A DNA stretch of 64,000 bases, taken from assembly GCA_020744225.1 (NCBI GenBank), contig JAGMWG010000019.1, forward strand, positions 496,001-560,000. The letters run 5' to 3'. How positions within the stretch are numbered: position 1 is the first letter of the stretch; each line of letters starts with the position of its first letter. The DNA is from Paraphoma chrysanthemicola. Lineage: Eukaryota > Ascomycota > Dothideomycetes > Pleosporales > Phaeosphaeriaceae. Below, piece by piece: positions 43,490-55,111 of the stretch. The notes beneath the pieces were generated by a model. It ran no database searches. It was not told the origin of the DNA and saw only the letters and a list, made by a program, of their open reading frames with translations. Made by a program: the position numbers and the translations under genes.

Positions 43490-44028
43490 TCATTCCTCCT
43501 CTTGTATAAAAGGATTGGCGATCTCTTCGCTTCCGTCAACGGGCGAGATGACTACAAGAAGAGTGCCACGCGCTACAATGAGGCCGAGTTTGCGGTATCG
43601 AATGTTGCCTTCGTCATCTGCGAGCAAGTCAGCGGTGGCTTCTGTCATGGTCAGGTGAGACGTACCCGTCAAAGCTTCCTTGACTTCGTCGAGGACAAGG
43701 TTCATGAGCTGGTCGTAGCCCTTGAGAGTGCCAATGACTGCGCCGACTGTCAGTATGTGTCGTGCCTTCCTCGTCAACAGCCCTGCCCCTCCATGGCGCA
43801 TCGTGCCTTCCTCTTCCGCCGCGACTCACCTTCGCGTCCACCACTGAATTTGACCGTGATCTGCTTGTCCATGTATTTGCTCAGGTCAAGAATGTTCTCC
43901 TTCTTTGGCCGCTCAGTTTGCCCTGCAGCGCCTCCGCCATGTGCGCCGCCTCGCCCACCACCACGGCCGCCACGATCGCCGCCGCGTCCACCGCCTCGAC
44001 CTCCTCGGAATGCGGCTCGCTCAGACAT
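43490..44028 (-). CDS. LSM7: U6 snRNA-associated Sm-like protein LSm7
   Basis: Exons in coding order are 44028-43830, 43737-43666 and 43617-43490, giving 132 residues. Introns are 92 bases (GTGAGT...GCAG) and 48 bases (GTACGT...GCAG). LSm7 is part of the LSm1-7 ring (mRNA decay in the cytoplasm) and the LSm2-8 ring (U6 snRNA in the nucleus). The Sm fold is clear: KKENILDLSKYMDKQITVKFSGGRE, then GTLKGYDQLMNLVLDEV (Sm1), then YRKLGLIVARGTLLVVISP (Sm2) and NPFIQEEE. The second intron is a multiple of three without stops; skipping its removal would insert 16 residues between the Sm motifs. Unlike yeast, the N-terminus carries about 30 residues of RGG repeats (GGRGGGRGGDRGGRGGGRGG). Confidence 0.93.
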
Positions 44029-44911
44029 GTCGTCGATTGAAGTTGTGAAGACGCGTTGGGGAGAGACGCGCTTACTGGGTGCGGTGACGTGCAGCTCACA
44101 GCTCCAAAAACTAATGGCCTGTGCCCCGCTCCTGCAACTGGCACTTCCACTCCACCCTTGCTCAGCGCTGACAGTCACGTGCTCGCGGACCCTCAGTTCC
44201 GCTCCAGATGCAAGGCCGTCGGGACACCAGCTTCGGGCGGCACTGATGCCGACGACGCGTACTGCGCCATTTTCCCTGCACGCCACGACGAGACTAGCCC
44301 TGCCAGCGGCGCATGCTGTTGTTCTTCCGCCCGTGCCACTCGCAGCCACAGGGCGAGCTGCCGGCCCATCTCATACAGTGCGCGGCCAGGCGCTCTGCTG
44401 CTGTTTCAGTGTGCTGCGCGGGCGGCCGTCCTCAGCGTGGTTATCGTGTCTCACGGCATGGCGGCACGATATGAAGCAGAACGCGCACACATCACACGTC
44501 GCCTTGGTCAAAGCCCAGACCCTTCTTACGCAGGCGGGACCTCTGTGGCCGTGATGCTCATTGGGCGGGAGCGTCCCCTGTGCGAGCTAGCCTTATTTCC
44601 GAGCCTTTGCTTCCTTGTCAGCATGGGCTCGCCCACCCGCCCGCTGTCTCTGTGGCTCTCCGCGCAGCGGTATGCTTTTGGCACCGAGCCGTCTGCTCTC
44701 CGCCCGCACTGCTCTTCGCTGTTCTGCTCCTCCCACCCAGTCTCCGTCACTCTCCGTCACGCTCTCTCGCCGCTGATGGCGCTCTAGCAAGAGTTGCGTG
44801 TGTCTGCTCTGAGCTGGGCCGCGAGCTAGCCTGTCCGCCAACTTCCACCCTCCCTTGTCCGCCGCTCCTTCCGCCTGCCAGAAGCCTCGGCCGCTTTGCG
44901 CCTGCACCGCC
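44029..44911. other. Divergent promoter region
   Basis: Between LSM7 (minus) and the Zn2Cys6 gene (plus). GC-rich with pyrimidine-rich runs near 44700-44900, as in fungal leaders. The overlapping frames here have no domains. Confidence 0.55.
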
Positions 44912-46881
44912 ATGTCTAGCCACGACTCTCACCCGCCGAGCGAGCGCAGCAACATGGCCTCGCAGCACCATGCGCCCGTCATCCACGGCGATCTGAAGCG
45001 CAAAAGAAGCCCGTCGCACGATATTCCCCACCCAGCGTCGGCGCCGCAGCCAAAGGCCGCCAAGACGCACAACCACCTGCAGATCAACTACCTTGCCAGA
45101 CAGGTCGAAGATGACCTTCCGCTCATTACAAACGATGATACGCTGCCCAATATTCTGTCGCTCTTGGGCGACTACCAGGGCGTGCTGGATCGCCATGAGA
45201 GCATGGCCTGCAATCTCGGCGCAAGACCGCTGGGGCCGATTCTGATCAAGCGCTTCGAGAGGCTGTTCGATGGCCCACCGCGTGTGCTAAAGAGCCATGG
45301 AAAGGACGGGACTACTGTGTCTTGGCTTGATGTCGTCGAATTTGCGCGCAACAAGCCAGAGCAGTTCCAACTGGGACAGATGAGCGAGGGTGTGCGAGTG
45401 TGCCAGTTCTACACAAGGCAATGCCGCGTTCAGATCTCTGAAGAGGACTTCGTCCTTATATCGTCTGGCATCCCTCAGAAGATGATACCTCCGCAGCCCA
45501 TCATCGAGGACGAGGAGAAGGAGCTCGGCACCATTGAGATTTTGGAGAAGAACCTAGGTCAAATATGTCAATTGGCCGACCAGGGTGAGTGCATGCTTCT
45601 CAGGACCATGGATATCCTCCACGTCGATGTGCTTGACTAATATCACTAGTGGCTGCTCGTACGCGACAGCTCAATCACAGACTGAAGGGCCGCAAACAAG
45701 CCATCCTCGACCGGCGTGCCACTGCGACCCCTGCACCGCCAATTAGGCCTGCTAGCCCCTCCAATGTCGCCCTGATGAATGGTGGCAGCTCAACTGCACC
45801 GAATGCTCAGCAATCGCAACCCTCACAGACATCGCCAGGTGGTTTCGTGGCAGTAAATGCGCGGCCGCACCACGAGTCAAACGGCAGCGGAGCGTCTTCC
45901 ACTACTCGCCACGAGTTGCTTTCCAAGTTCCACACCATGAGCGAACGCCGCCCTTCATCACAGCCGTCGAATGGTGGGGCAGAGGCTAGACGGCCATCGA
46001 TATCTGGTCACGGCATCTCGCATCCTTCCACGCCGGTAACGAATGCTTCACGAGCTCCGCCCAAGCCGGCAGAAGCCCCGCCCCAAAATCTTGCACGGCC
46101 GTCACACCTTAACGATTCGGAGCTACACTCCATGATGAACTCCCCAGTGCCTATACCGAACACGCCATCAAACCTGCTTCCTGCCGCTAGCCAACGCAAC
46201 AGCCAACCACAGGAGAAAGACGATGGCGGCCCGTTCAAAACTGAGATGGTACACAGAATGGAGGCCCTGGCGAAAGGCGAGCGCATCTTACCGCCATGTG
46301 ATCGCTGTCGCAGGCTACACATGGATTGCCTCAAAAACCTCACCGCGTGCATGGGCTGCACTAAGAAGCATGCAAAGTGCTCATGGAAGGAGGTCCGAGA
46401 GATCGAGCTGCGCGGCAATTACGCCCATCCCCCCGGTACCAACAGCAACATGCATAGTGAGACGTCGGACCATGAAAGTGGCGATCGAGCTTCCACAGCA
46501 TCACCCGCCGCAATGCTCAGTCCGCGTCATAACGCACTGACCCCTTCGCATCCTCCATCCAGTAACGATGGGCACACACCGCAGCACATACCACACCATC
46601 CCTCTCATCCTCATCCTGACCATCAGCATCCGGAGCACCACCGCCCGCACATGGCGGCGGACCCCCATTCACAACATCATTCGCACTACGAGCTGCCACA
46701 TGAAGCGCGAATACCTCAGTCGCACAACTCACCCCCTGATCGGAGTAGACCTCGCGAGGCCAACGTCGAAGTGCAGCTGCAGGAAGCTGCCAAGTCAGGT
46801 CTTGCACACGCCAACGTCAGTGCCAGAATAGGCGGGCCCGAAGGCAAGAGTGCAGACTACCATCAGGCAATGGTCGCTTAG
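44912..46881 (+). CDS. Protein with a C-terminal-half Zn(II)2Cys6 cluster
   Basis: Exons are 44912-45584 and 45650-46881; the 65-base intron (GTGAGT...CTAG) splits a Val codon; product 634 residues. Residues ~50-225 look folded (INYLARQVEDDLPLITNDDT, then SLLGDYQGVLDRHESMACNL), a conserved-looking block I cannot name. The middle is Ser/Pro/Asn-rich and disordered. At ~439 comes a canonical zinc cluster, C-x2-C-x6-C-x6-C-x2-C-x6-C (CDRCRRLHMDC then CMGCTKKHAKC). Zn2Cys6 clusters normally bind DNA as fungal transcription factor domains but usually lie at the N-terminus and are followed by a fungal-specific regulatory domain, which is absent here. A His/Pro-rich stretch follows. An AATAAA at 47045-47050 suits polyadenylation. 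Regulator role inferred. Confidence 0.85.
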
Positions 46882-47251
46882 GCAGCGGACGTGCTATTGG
46901 AGCGGCGTCGTAAGCAATGAGTGCGTATATCTTCACTTTCGGAACCTGGAACCTTGGGCTAGGGATAGGGAGATTGCTTTTACTTTGTGTCTATGATACC
47001 AATTTCATTGCGGGTCAGTAGCAGTTCAGAACGTTACTTTTATGAATAAAATTTACGATTGTCCTTGATCAAACGAGTGCATGTTGTCCTTCGATGGTAG
47101 TGCATTGATCATTATGTACGGAAATCATTTGGAAATCGTGTATGTGCTCATGATAAACCTCAGCCAGCCACAACACCTCGCCAAAACCCGATGTCCCAAG
47201 TCCCCAAACATGTCGCAACAAGTCATTATTCCATGTCCCTCTCAAACTCAA
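46882..47251. terminator. Convergent 3' region with AATAAA
   Basis: Shared 3' ends of the Zn2Cys6 gene and the large modular gene. The AATAAA at 47045-47050 on the plus strand lies 164 bases after the Zn2Cys6 stop and may direct its polyadenylation. Confidence 0.4.
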
Positions 47252-50200
47252 TCAATAAAGCCTGTCCTTGTTGACATCACTCCGATCCGTCCCCGTACCC
47301 ACACCTCCCTGACTACCAGGCACAACATGATGTCCCTCCACCGTGGGATTCGCATCCGTCCCGCCCGCACCGTCACCGTACCGGCCCACATTCATAGGCA
47401 AGCCCGTGTGCGGCTCGATTTTGACGTCATCGCGCGGGATCGAAGAGATGGGTTGGGCGGAGCCAGTTCCACTGTGATACTCATTAGCCTCGAACCTTCA
47501 ACTCCAAATCCGGATTGAAGCAAGACTGGATATCAAGATAGAAAACGTTTGAGATAGACTTACTCATACCCCGAAATCGCATCGGTACGACCAATCGGTC
47601 CATCAACACCAACATGATCCCTCTTTCCCGTCCCAGTACCACCCACATCACCGAGTTCATGGTGCTCGAGCGCGTCGCGCGCAGGATGGCCCTTGGGCGG
47701 GTCTTTATGTAGCTTGTTCTTGCCCTTCCAGCGCGGGGAACTGGTGTCGTTTGAATCAGACGAGTCGCGGCCGTGGGCGTATGCTGCGGCCGTGGTTCCT
47801 GCTCCGAGACCCGCGGCGCCGCCAGCAGCGGCGTAGTCGCGCGAGTGGCGCTTGTTGTCGTAGTCGGCGGATGCGCGGGGGGATGAGTCTGCGGAGGAGC
47901 GTTTCTCCTTCTTGGACTTGTCGCGGTGGAGGAAGCCTAGTATGCCGTGTTTTTTCTTGTCTTCGCCTTCGACTTCTTTTTCGCGTTCCTTTTCGAGTCT
48001 TGCGGCTTCTTTCTCGCGCTCCTTTTCTAGGCGGGTGGCTTCCTTTTCTTGTTCTTTCTCGTGTTTGTGCTGGTCCTTGGCGGCCGCGGCGACGGCTTTG
48101 TCATGTTTGTGGGCTTCTTTTTCATGCTTGTGTTGCTCTTTCTCCAGTTTATGGGCATCTTTTTCTTGCTTAGCGTGTTGCTTGTCGAGGGCATGTTGCT
48201 CTTTGTCGTAAGCGTGTTGCTCTTTCTTGAGACGTTCGGCTTCGCGTTCTGCGTCTTGGTGTTGCGAGTATCCGTATGCTGCGCCGCCAGCTGCTACAGC
48301 GCCTGCGCCTCCGAGAAGTGCGGCGTCGCGCTTGGTATGGTCTTGCTTCTGAGGCTCCTGAATGGAGTCGTATCGGTTGTGGGTCAGATTTGGATCGGTG
48401 GTGGCTTGAGTGCTATGCGGCGCGATGGTACCTTGCGTAGGATAGTTTGTCGATGTAGCACTGGGTGCGTGGGCGTGCTGTCCAAGGGTACCATGTGTCG
48501 GCTGAGCTTGCGTCACTTGAGCCGGCTGGGCCGAAGAAGTCAAGGGCTGGGAAGATAATGTCGAGGCATGTTGCGTGTTGTCAGCATGCTTCGATCCTGC
48601 ATAAGCTGCTCCACCGACAGCTCCTGCGCCGAGAGCCGCGCCGGAACCGAGTGCGACGTTACGGCTTGTGTTGTCGTTGTTGTAATCGTAGTGACCTGTT
48701 GCCGGGACCGGGTTGGGAGCGGTTGCTCCGTGAGCAGTAGTATCGTAACGCTGGTCGTTCATTGCGGCGCTGGGCTGAGTGCTTCGATGATCACCGTATG
48801 CTTGCGCCGCCTCATGTGCACCATAGCCGGTAGCTCCGGCGCCTCCTACCATGGCAGCATCGCGTCCTAGATGATGTTGACCTGCCTTCTCGTCCACTCG
48901 GGGATCAGCGCGGTTCAGAGTGTTCGACTGGTGTGGGCCAGTTGTCGTGCTACCGACATTGCCTGAGTAAGGGCCCGTAGTGTTCCCGGAGATGTTGCTT
49001 GTTTGGGGACCTGTAGTGGTACTAGCAATGTTGCTTGAATGTGGCCCAGTTGCGCTCGAAGTCGGCACAGTGTCCGACTTGTTGTCCCTCTGGCTTGCAT
49101 AGGCTAAGCCGCCCACCGCGGCAACTCCGGCACCGGCGAGACCCGCATCACGACCATAATGATGTTGGTTGTCTGACTTCTCAGAAACTGGGGCGTTTGT
49201 TGATGAGGCAGCAAGAGGCTGATGGGATTTGTTGTCAGCAATCGGCGCTGGAGCCCCTGCTGTTCCGTAGAAGGGCTTTCCATCAGTAGTCAGGGGACCA
49301 TGATACGCCTCGTAGCCCTTCGCCTTGGAGGTGGAGTCGGTGGCCGAAGTATTCGTCGTAGAAGAAGACAGCGGGGCGGAAGTTTGGGATGACTGTTGAG
49401 GTGCGGCAGCAGCTGAGCTTGACAATGGTACAGAAGAAGTCCCATGTTGGGGGGCAGTTGCAGTCGAAGACGATGTTGGGCCTACCGTGTTCGATCCTTG
49501 TTGCTCGGGGAGTACAAAAGTACCAGTGCCAGGAGTATCGTTTCTTTGGAGAGCCTGGCGGGCACCTACTGCAGTAAGTCCACCTGCACCAACCAGAGCG
49601 GCATCGCGACCAAGATGGTGCTGAGAATCGTCGTTCTTTGGGGATGTCGTTGTGTCAGACGTCTTGGAGCTAGTGTCTTTGACTCGCGGGTCGAGCTTGT
49701 TCAGGAGTGAGCTTTTATGCACGGGTCCTTCCAATGATGTGCTCTTGTCAGCCGAATCGACTTGGTGGCCAGCAGTCGAGGTGGTGCCTACAACAGCCGC
49801 AGTTTGTGGTGTGTGGTGGGAAGTGTGATCAGTCTTTGCCTGAGGATCATATCGTTGCTCCTCAAGCTTGCCCTTGTCGCCGAGTACCCGAGGGTCGAGC
49901 TTATGAGAGCTGTATGGACTCGCCTCTTGAGGCAAAGTCCTACTTCCTGTAGCAGACGTGTCACGATCTCGAGTAGCTGCATAGCCCAGACCAGCAGCTC
50001 CGGCCCCAATGCCACCAGCGATGGCAGCATCCCTTCCGTAGTGATGGTCATCGGAAAGATCAGAAGACTTTGGTCGCGGCTGCTCAAGACTTCCAGTATG
50101 GCGTAGCTCATGCTGTCCAGTAGGCCCGCTCGTTGTTGTACCGGTCGCAATGGGTGCTGCTGAAATGTTGCTTGAGTCGTGCTGAGTCGCCGAGGAATCT

Positions 50201-52032
50201 TTCACACGAGGATCCAGCGTATTCAAGACGCCGCTGTTGTGCGGCTCAGCCGTAGAGGGTCCAGTACTGTCGGTCGTAGTCCCATGGCCGGCCGCCAGAC
50301 TGCCTCCTGTTGCGCCTGCAGCGCCACCAGCCAAACCGCCTGCCGTCGCACCTGGAACGCCAGCTGCCAGTCCGCCAACTGTTGCGCCAGCGACACCGGC
50401 TGCAACGCCGGAAGCGATAGCGGGATCCCGAGAAGACTCGGTCGTGTTGGATGCGCCATGGGGTTCGTGGTGATGGGTTGGTTTAAGCTGTTCTCCGGTC
50501 AAAAGGGGCCCATCAGCGCCAGGCTCCGGGACAACTTCGTCTTTGTAGTAAAGAAAAGTCTTCGATTCGTCAGGTGTAGGGGTGGGAAAACCACCAGGCA
50601 CATGGCGGTAGGAGATCGATCTTCCGCCCGGAGGTCGGCCAGCGTCTGGGCGTTCTGGGTCGCGACTCTGTGACGAAGAAGCTACCGCCTCAGGTGCTCT
50701 TGAGGACTGAGCAAAAGAGCTGTCTTGGGCGCCAACGCCTTGGCCATGTGTAGTGGACGAGGAGTTGCCATACTTTGCTGCTGCAGCTGTAGCTGCAGCT
50801 AAGGCCTCAGGATGGTGGCCGTGTGAAGTTTGGCTTGTGCTGCCAGTGGTGGGACCCTGGTATCTGTATTAGTGTGACTTCTCAAACAAGGCGATGATCT
50901 TACAGTAGTCGTTGTGGCTGCCGGTTGGTCGCCATACGTAGCTTGTCGGGTCTCTAGACCTTGAGACTGAACATCCTTCTGATGCGAATGCGAGAGAGCT
51001 GAAGCACCACCAATAGCCGTAGCTGCTGCAGCGGCTCCCGCAAGGCCTTCTCGCCCGTGACCATCGTGTGCCGCGACTGCTCGTTCTTTCGTTCCCGGCT
51101 CTCTATCGCCAACGCTAGCAGTTTGGGTGGACGTTTGCTGGGGAGGGTACTGGCTCGATGCTGGCTGAGTAGTCGATGAAGCATGGTGCTCAGTGGCAAC
51201 ATTCGTCGTTGGATCATGCTTGGAAGCAACACCACCTGCGAGAGGGAAGGACCGATCTGTATCCTTGGTATAACTCTCTTGTCGCAAAGACTGCTCAAAT
51301 GGCTGCTGTGTTGTTGAGTTGTGAGTAGTGCTTCCAAGTGCGCCAGTGTTGCTAAGTGGCTGATTATTGGTAGAGCTGCCCGAAACTGGTGCGAAGTCAG
51401 ACAAGAGATGCTTGAAAGAAATTGATTCTACGTACGAGGAAGCGCTTGCTTGATTGTGCTCGGCTGATCAGCTGGGTCTGTCACAGTAGGACCAGTGCCT
51501 GTATTCCCACCACCAAGGATCTGGTTACGGTTCAAGCTCGATTCGGCATTGCGCGACGACACCGCTGCATGTTCCTGGCGCTCACTTGCGCCAAAGCCAA
51601 TAACGCCACTCTTGATTGAGGCTTCACTGATACCCTCGTGCATATGGCCAGCACCCGTAGGGTTTACGTTAGGCCGTGAGCCCAGACCTGCGCTCTGACC
51701 GTGTTCCGTGTGCCCAAGTCCTGTGGATGCACCAGTCTGGCCTGCAGACGTCGATGCGCCAGTGGTTGTGGGCTGTGCAGCACCTGTGGAATGCTCGCCG
51801 TGCGATCCAGTCATTTGGTTGTAGATTGGCGTAGTTTGACTGCGACAACATTAGAGGGAATCGTCGCTTGCTGACATGTGTATATTACCTGTCATGGTGG
51901 GCACCTGTGGAGGTGGTTGGCGCATCATGCGTCGTATCCTCACTTTTCTTGTGTCCGGACCTGCGCTGAATTAGCGGTGTGTACACAAATTCAGCAACAT
52001 AGTACTTACACAAGGCTCTTGATCTTCTCCAT
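47252..52032 (-). CDS. Large modular hydrophilic protein with glycine/alanine modules and charged coiled coil
   Basis: Six exons in coding order: 52032-52010 (23 bases), 51960-51889, 51839-51436, 51385-50904, 50856-47564 and 47471-47252. All five introns are 47-92 bases with GT...AG ends, and the codon phase closes exactly to 1497 residues. The protein opens MEKIKSLVSGHKKSE. It then alternates Ser/Thr/Gln-rich linkers with 8-9 Gly/Ala modules, most introduced by HH-x-GRDAA (for example GRDAAIAGGIGAGAAGLGYA), and with LDPRVKD-like linkers. Residues ~1200-1310 are a Lys/Glu/His coiled coil (KLEKEQHKHEKEAHKHDK), then HGILGFLHRDKSKKEK. It ends with conserved-looking polar sequence. Composition recalls LEA-like stress proteins or fungal tethers; the Gly/Ala modules look like glycine zippers able to insert in membranes or self-associate. 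Function unknown. Confidence 0.82.
48857..50046 (-). repeat. Interspersed HHxGRDA-coding repeats
   Basis: Four near-identical 20-base sites encode the entry motif of the Gly/Ala modules: 50027-50046, 49601-49620, 49145-49164 and 48857-48876. Spacings are 426, 456 and 288 bases, so these are not a simple tandem array. Confidence 0.75.
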
Positions 52033-53983
52033 GTTGAATTAGTGCCGCTATAAGTTTGCCTGTAGGTATGAAGGAAGATGCAAGCTGGAGTATCAAAGAA
52101 GCTAACACGCAGTCACTTCATAAGCTGGACAGAAGCGTCGAAAGCAAGGCACAGCTCTTTGTGCTAGAATCGCATCATCGTTGTTGTAGCTACTCAGCTA
52201 CACTTCATGACGTAGGATTGGGGGGTACATGCATGAAGCTAAGGTGTAGCTCCCAATGAGACCTTTAGCACCCCGAGCTTGACGCGCTCTAGGTCAATTG
52301 CGGCGCGTCCACCTCTGCTCTGGTTCGATCAATGGAACTTTTATAGACGGTTGGAGACAAGGCGCGTGATGTGTGCCGCAAGATCGCCATAATCCTTGAT
52401 CTCATCCTCGCGGCTGGAAGCGGGGCAGCTTTGCTCGTGCATGGCAGGATAGCTGCAGGATCTCCGGTCGCAGGTTGCAGAGTGGGTTCTATTCAGAGTC
52501 GGTCAGTCGAGCGCATCATGTCTAGCATCGTCTGTAGAGTCTAGATGGGTTCTTTCGAGTGCACCACGAAGAGCCGTTGGTTGCGAGGTTTCTACTCCAG
52601 CGGTCGCGCCAGGTCACGGGATACGCGCGAAGCTACGCAGGATTCAAGGCATCGTGCCGCTGTGAATCTGCTTGAATAGTCGCAAGGAAGGGGATGCTGA
52701 AAAGCTTCGCTGATGGAAGCCTTCTTCTGCGGTATGGTTGCACAATTCATCTTAAGCATGCGCGGGAAGTGCCAATTATCGGAATCTTTTGATTGCGTAC
52801 GCCAAAGACGGCCGTTTACCTCGTCGGCATCTGATAACTACGCCCGAAATAGCAATGCAATCTGGAGCACCATCAGCGCCCAAGATGACCTCACCGTTGA
52901 AGAGCTACCAAGGTACACTCCACACCTAGGCCGCCCCGCATGATCTCACATATATTGACTAGGCGCCCCGCCACCAGCACGCATCGTGATACAGGCACAC
53001 CGCATGTTGCAGGGGGGCTGTCAGATGCGCTGCTGGAAGAATTCGCGGAACAAGCGCCGCTCTGGGAGAATTGCGCGCGAGGTAGTAGTCTCACGTGAGC
53101 GGCAGGCTGGCCTACCAGTACGACGACTTCACTTGCACCTGGGCAGCCCATGGCAGGCTTCGCTCAACACGATGCAGGCGGTTGTCGGATGCAGCTCGCT
53201 TCCGATAGGCACGTAGTCCCGAGACCCAGCAAATGGGCGTTGCAGCGAGTGTTTGCGCGATTTTCCAAGTGGCGATGACACGCTGCAGCACCCCCACGAC
53301 TCTTTTCCTCCTAGCGCCCACTGGCTCAAGGTCTGGGCGAGCCTCCACAACGAAAGCATTCCACTTGGGGGCCTCGTCGGCCGATATCTGCCCTCAACTG
53401 CTGCGGCCACTGGCTGCGCTTCTCGCGCTGGGCTTCCAGAAGAATTCTCCTGCAGGCATTCACCCCGTCCTGGCTGCCGCTGCTGATGCCACTTGGCGCA
53501 GCGCTGCGCGAACTCCGCAGTCATAACTAGCAACTGTTCGCGTCGAGGCACGCGGCAGACTGAGGACAAGCTTTGGCTCTCCGCGTTCTTCTCTAGCTCC
53601 TTGAGGGCTGCATCGTTTCAGCCGCATATTACTGGGTGTCATCCCCAGCTTCTCCAACATCCGCCCTCTATCCCAACACTTTGACGTCCTCAACGCGTAT
53701 CGCACCATTGCCGTTTCGGAAGTGCCAACGAAGGAAGGAGCCGGGGTACGAACTGGGAAAGGGCAAGCTGCACGACGTGAGGACCCACCTTTAAGCCCGT
53801 CTGCCCGACCATATCAGCCTCACTCGACATCATTATCGGCCAACACCCAGCCGCCAACCGCCAGCGCCAAACATACCGTGATTCCCCTAACATCACGCAC
53901 CACTTCCCACACACACCACATAGCTTCCTCCACCACAACACCCACCATATCACCGCCCACCATTCTCTAACCCGCCATACACT
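52033..53983. other. Intergenic, 1.95 kb
   Basis: Upstream of two divergent genes. Frames at 53129-53569 (minus) and 53233-53526 (plus) overlap and have no domains. No RNA gene or repeat was recognised. The final ~250 bases are C- and A-rich and are probably the promoter/leader of the gene at 53984. Confidence 0.55.
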
Positions 53984-55111
53984 ATGCCTGGACAGCTGCG
54001 CACCCGCTTGCGGCGGGCTCTTACTGGCCAGGCCGAAGGCGGTCCTCTGAGCAAAATCAAATCCAGGCAGTCAAAAAACTGCGATCCCGATGACGACTAC
54101 TACAAGCCTGGCGAGAAGATGCCGCCACTCAAATACCGCCGTGCCGTCGACCCAGAGCACAAGAAGCGTCTCGAGGCCTTTAGCTTCTCCACAGCATGGC
54201 GTGCCCGGAGCCGCACCAGCCTGTATTCACCCATGGGCAGCAGGTTGCCGAGCCGGAGAGGCAGCTTCAGGAGCAGGCGAAGTCGCAGCCGGAGCATGGC
54301 CCGCAGTCGGCGATCGAGCTTCTCAACGTCGAGCGATTACGATGCTGAGGAGTGGGTGGACAGTGGCATTGGCGCGAGCATCGCTGGCGACGAACGCCCT
54401 GCAAACATCCGCGAGGCGAGCGACGACGAGGGCGACGTTCTCAATGGTGTGTAATTTTCTTTGGCAAGCTCAATTGTGCATTTTTAACGCGTTGTAGTCG
54501 GTCTCTCACGCAATCCTACAGAAGATCCTCGCGACGCCAAGAACCGAAAGCAATCAACTGGCCACCGCAGATCAAGCTCGACGAAGCAAGCGTCGCGTCC
54601 GGGCACTGGGTCCGATCACACGCGTCGACCCTCGCAGCCGTTCTCGCCGGAAGATCTAGAATTGGCACTGCAAAGATCGCATCTCGAAGCCACCAGAGAA
54701 GAATCGGACAAGAGCTGTGGATCTACACCATCCGACGACTTCGATGACCCGAGTCCCTTCTTGAGACCCCGCGGCGGCTCCATCTATGTGCCATACGATG
54801 GACAAGGCACGCCACCAAAGCTCCCATTCTGGGGTTCCGCGTTTCCTGGCGACGACAATGACGCCCCAAAGCAGTGTCCCCGCCGAGAATCAATATTTGT
54901 TTCAAACGAAGAATCGTGCTCGCCGACTTATGAGCGACGCCAGTCAGTCTTCTTAGCTGCTGAGGGCATCACTGCCGCACGACGCCCCTCCATCCTCGCA
55001 CCAGCCGAAGACCCTTGTGAATGCACTCCACAAGAACAAACGAAGCGAAAGCCGCAGCCCTGCTGTCCCAGCGACGCAATCGCCGCAATTCTGGCACGAA
55101 AAGACTTGTAA
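53984..55111 (+). CDS. Unknown basic/acidic disordered protein
   Basis: Not recognised. Exons are 53984-54446 and 54498-55111; the 51-base intron (GTGTGT...GTAG) splits a Val codon; product 358 residues. The N-terminal part is basic, with a block of Arg/Ser (RRGSFRSRRSRSRSMARSRR at ~86-105) like splicing-factor RS segments or phosphorylation targets. The middle has DEEW/DDEGD acidic patches. The C-terminal part contains repeated RR(E/Q/P)S-type sites: CPRRESIFV, YERRQSVFL, ARRPSILAP. These three RRxSxF/I/L motifs resemble basophilic kinase (PKA-like) sites. No membrane span or signal peptide. The splice join is convincing because both sides have the same unusual composition. A signalling target or regulatory protein is possible; nothing more is claimed. 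Confidence 0.7.

Noticed and set aside
53129..53569. 146-codon minus-strand frame
   Set aside because: Composition like random GC-rich DNA, with no domain or conserved motif.
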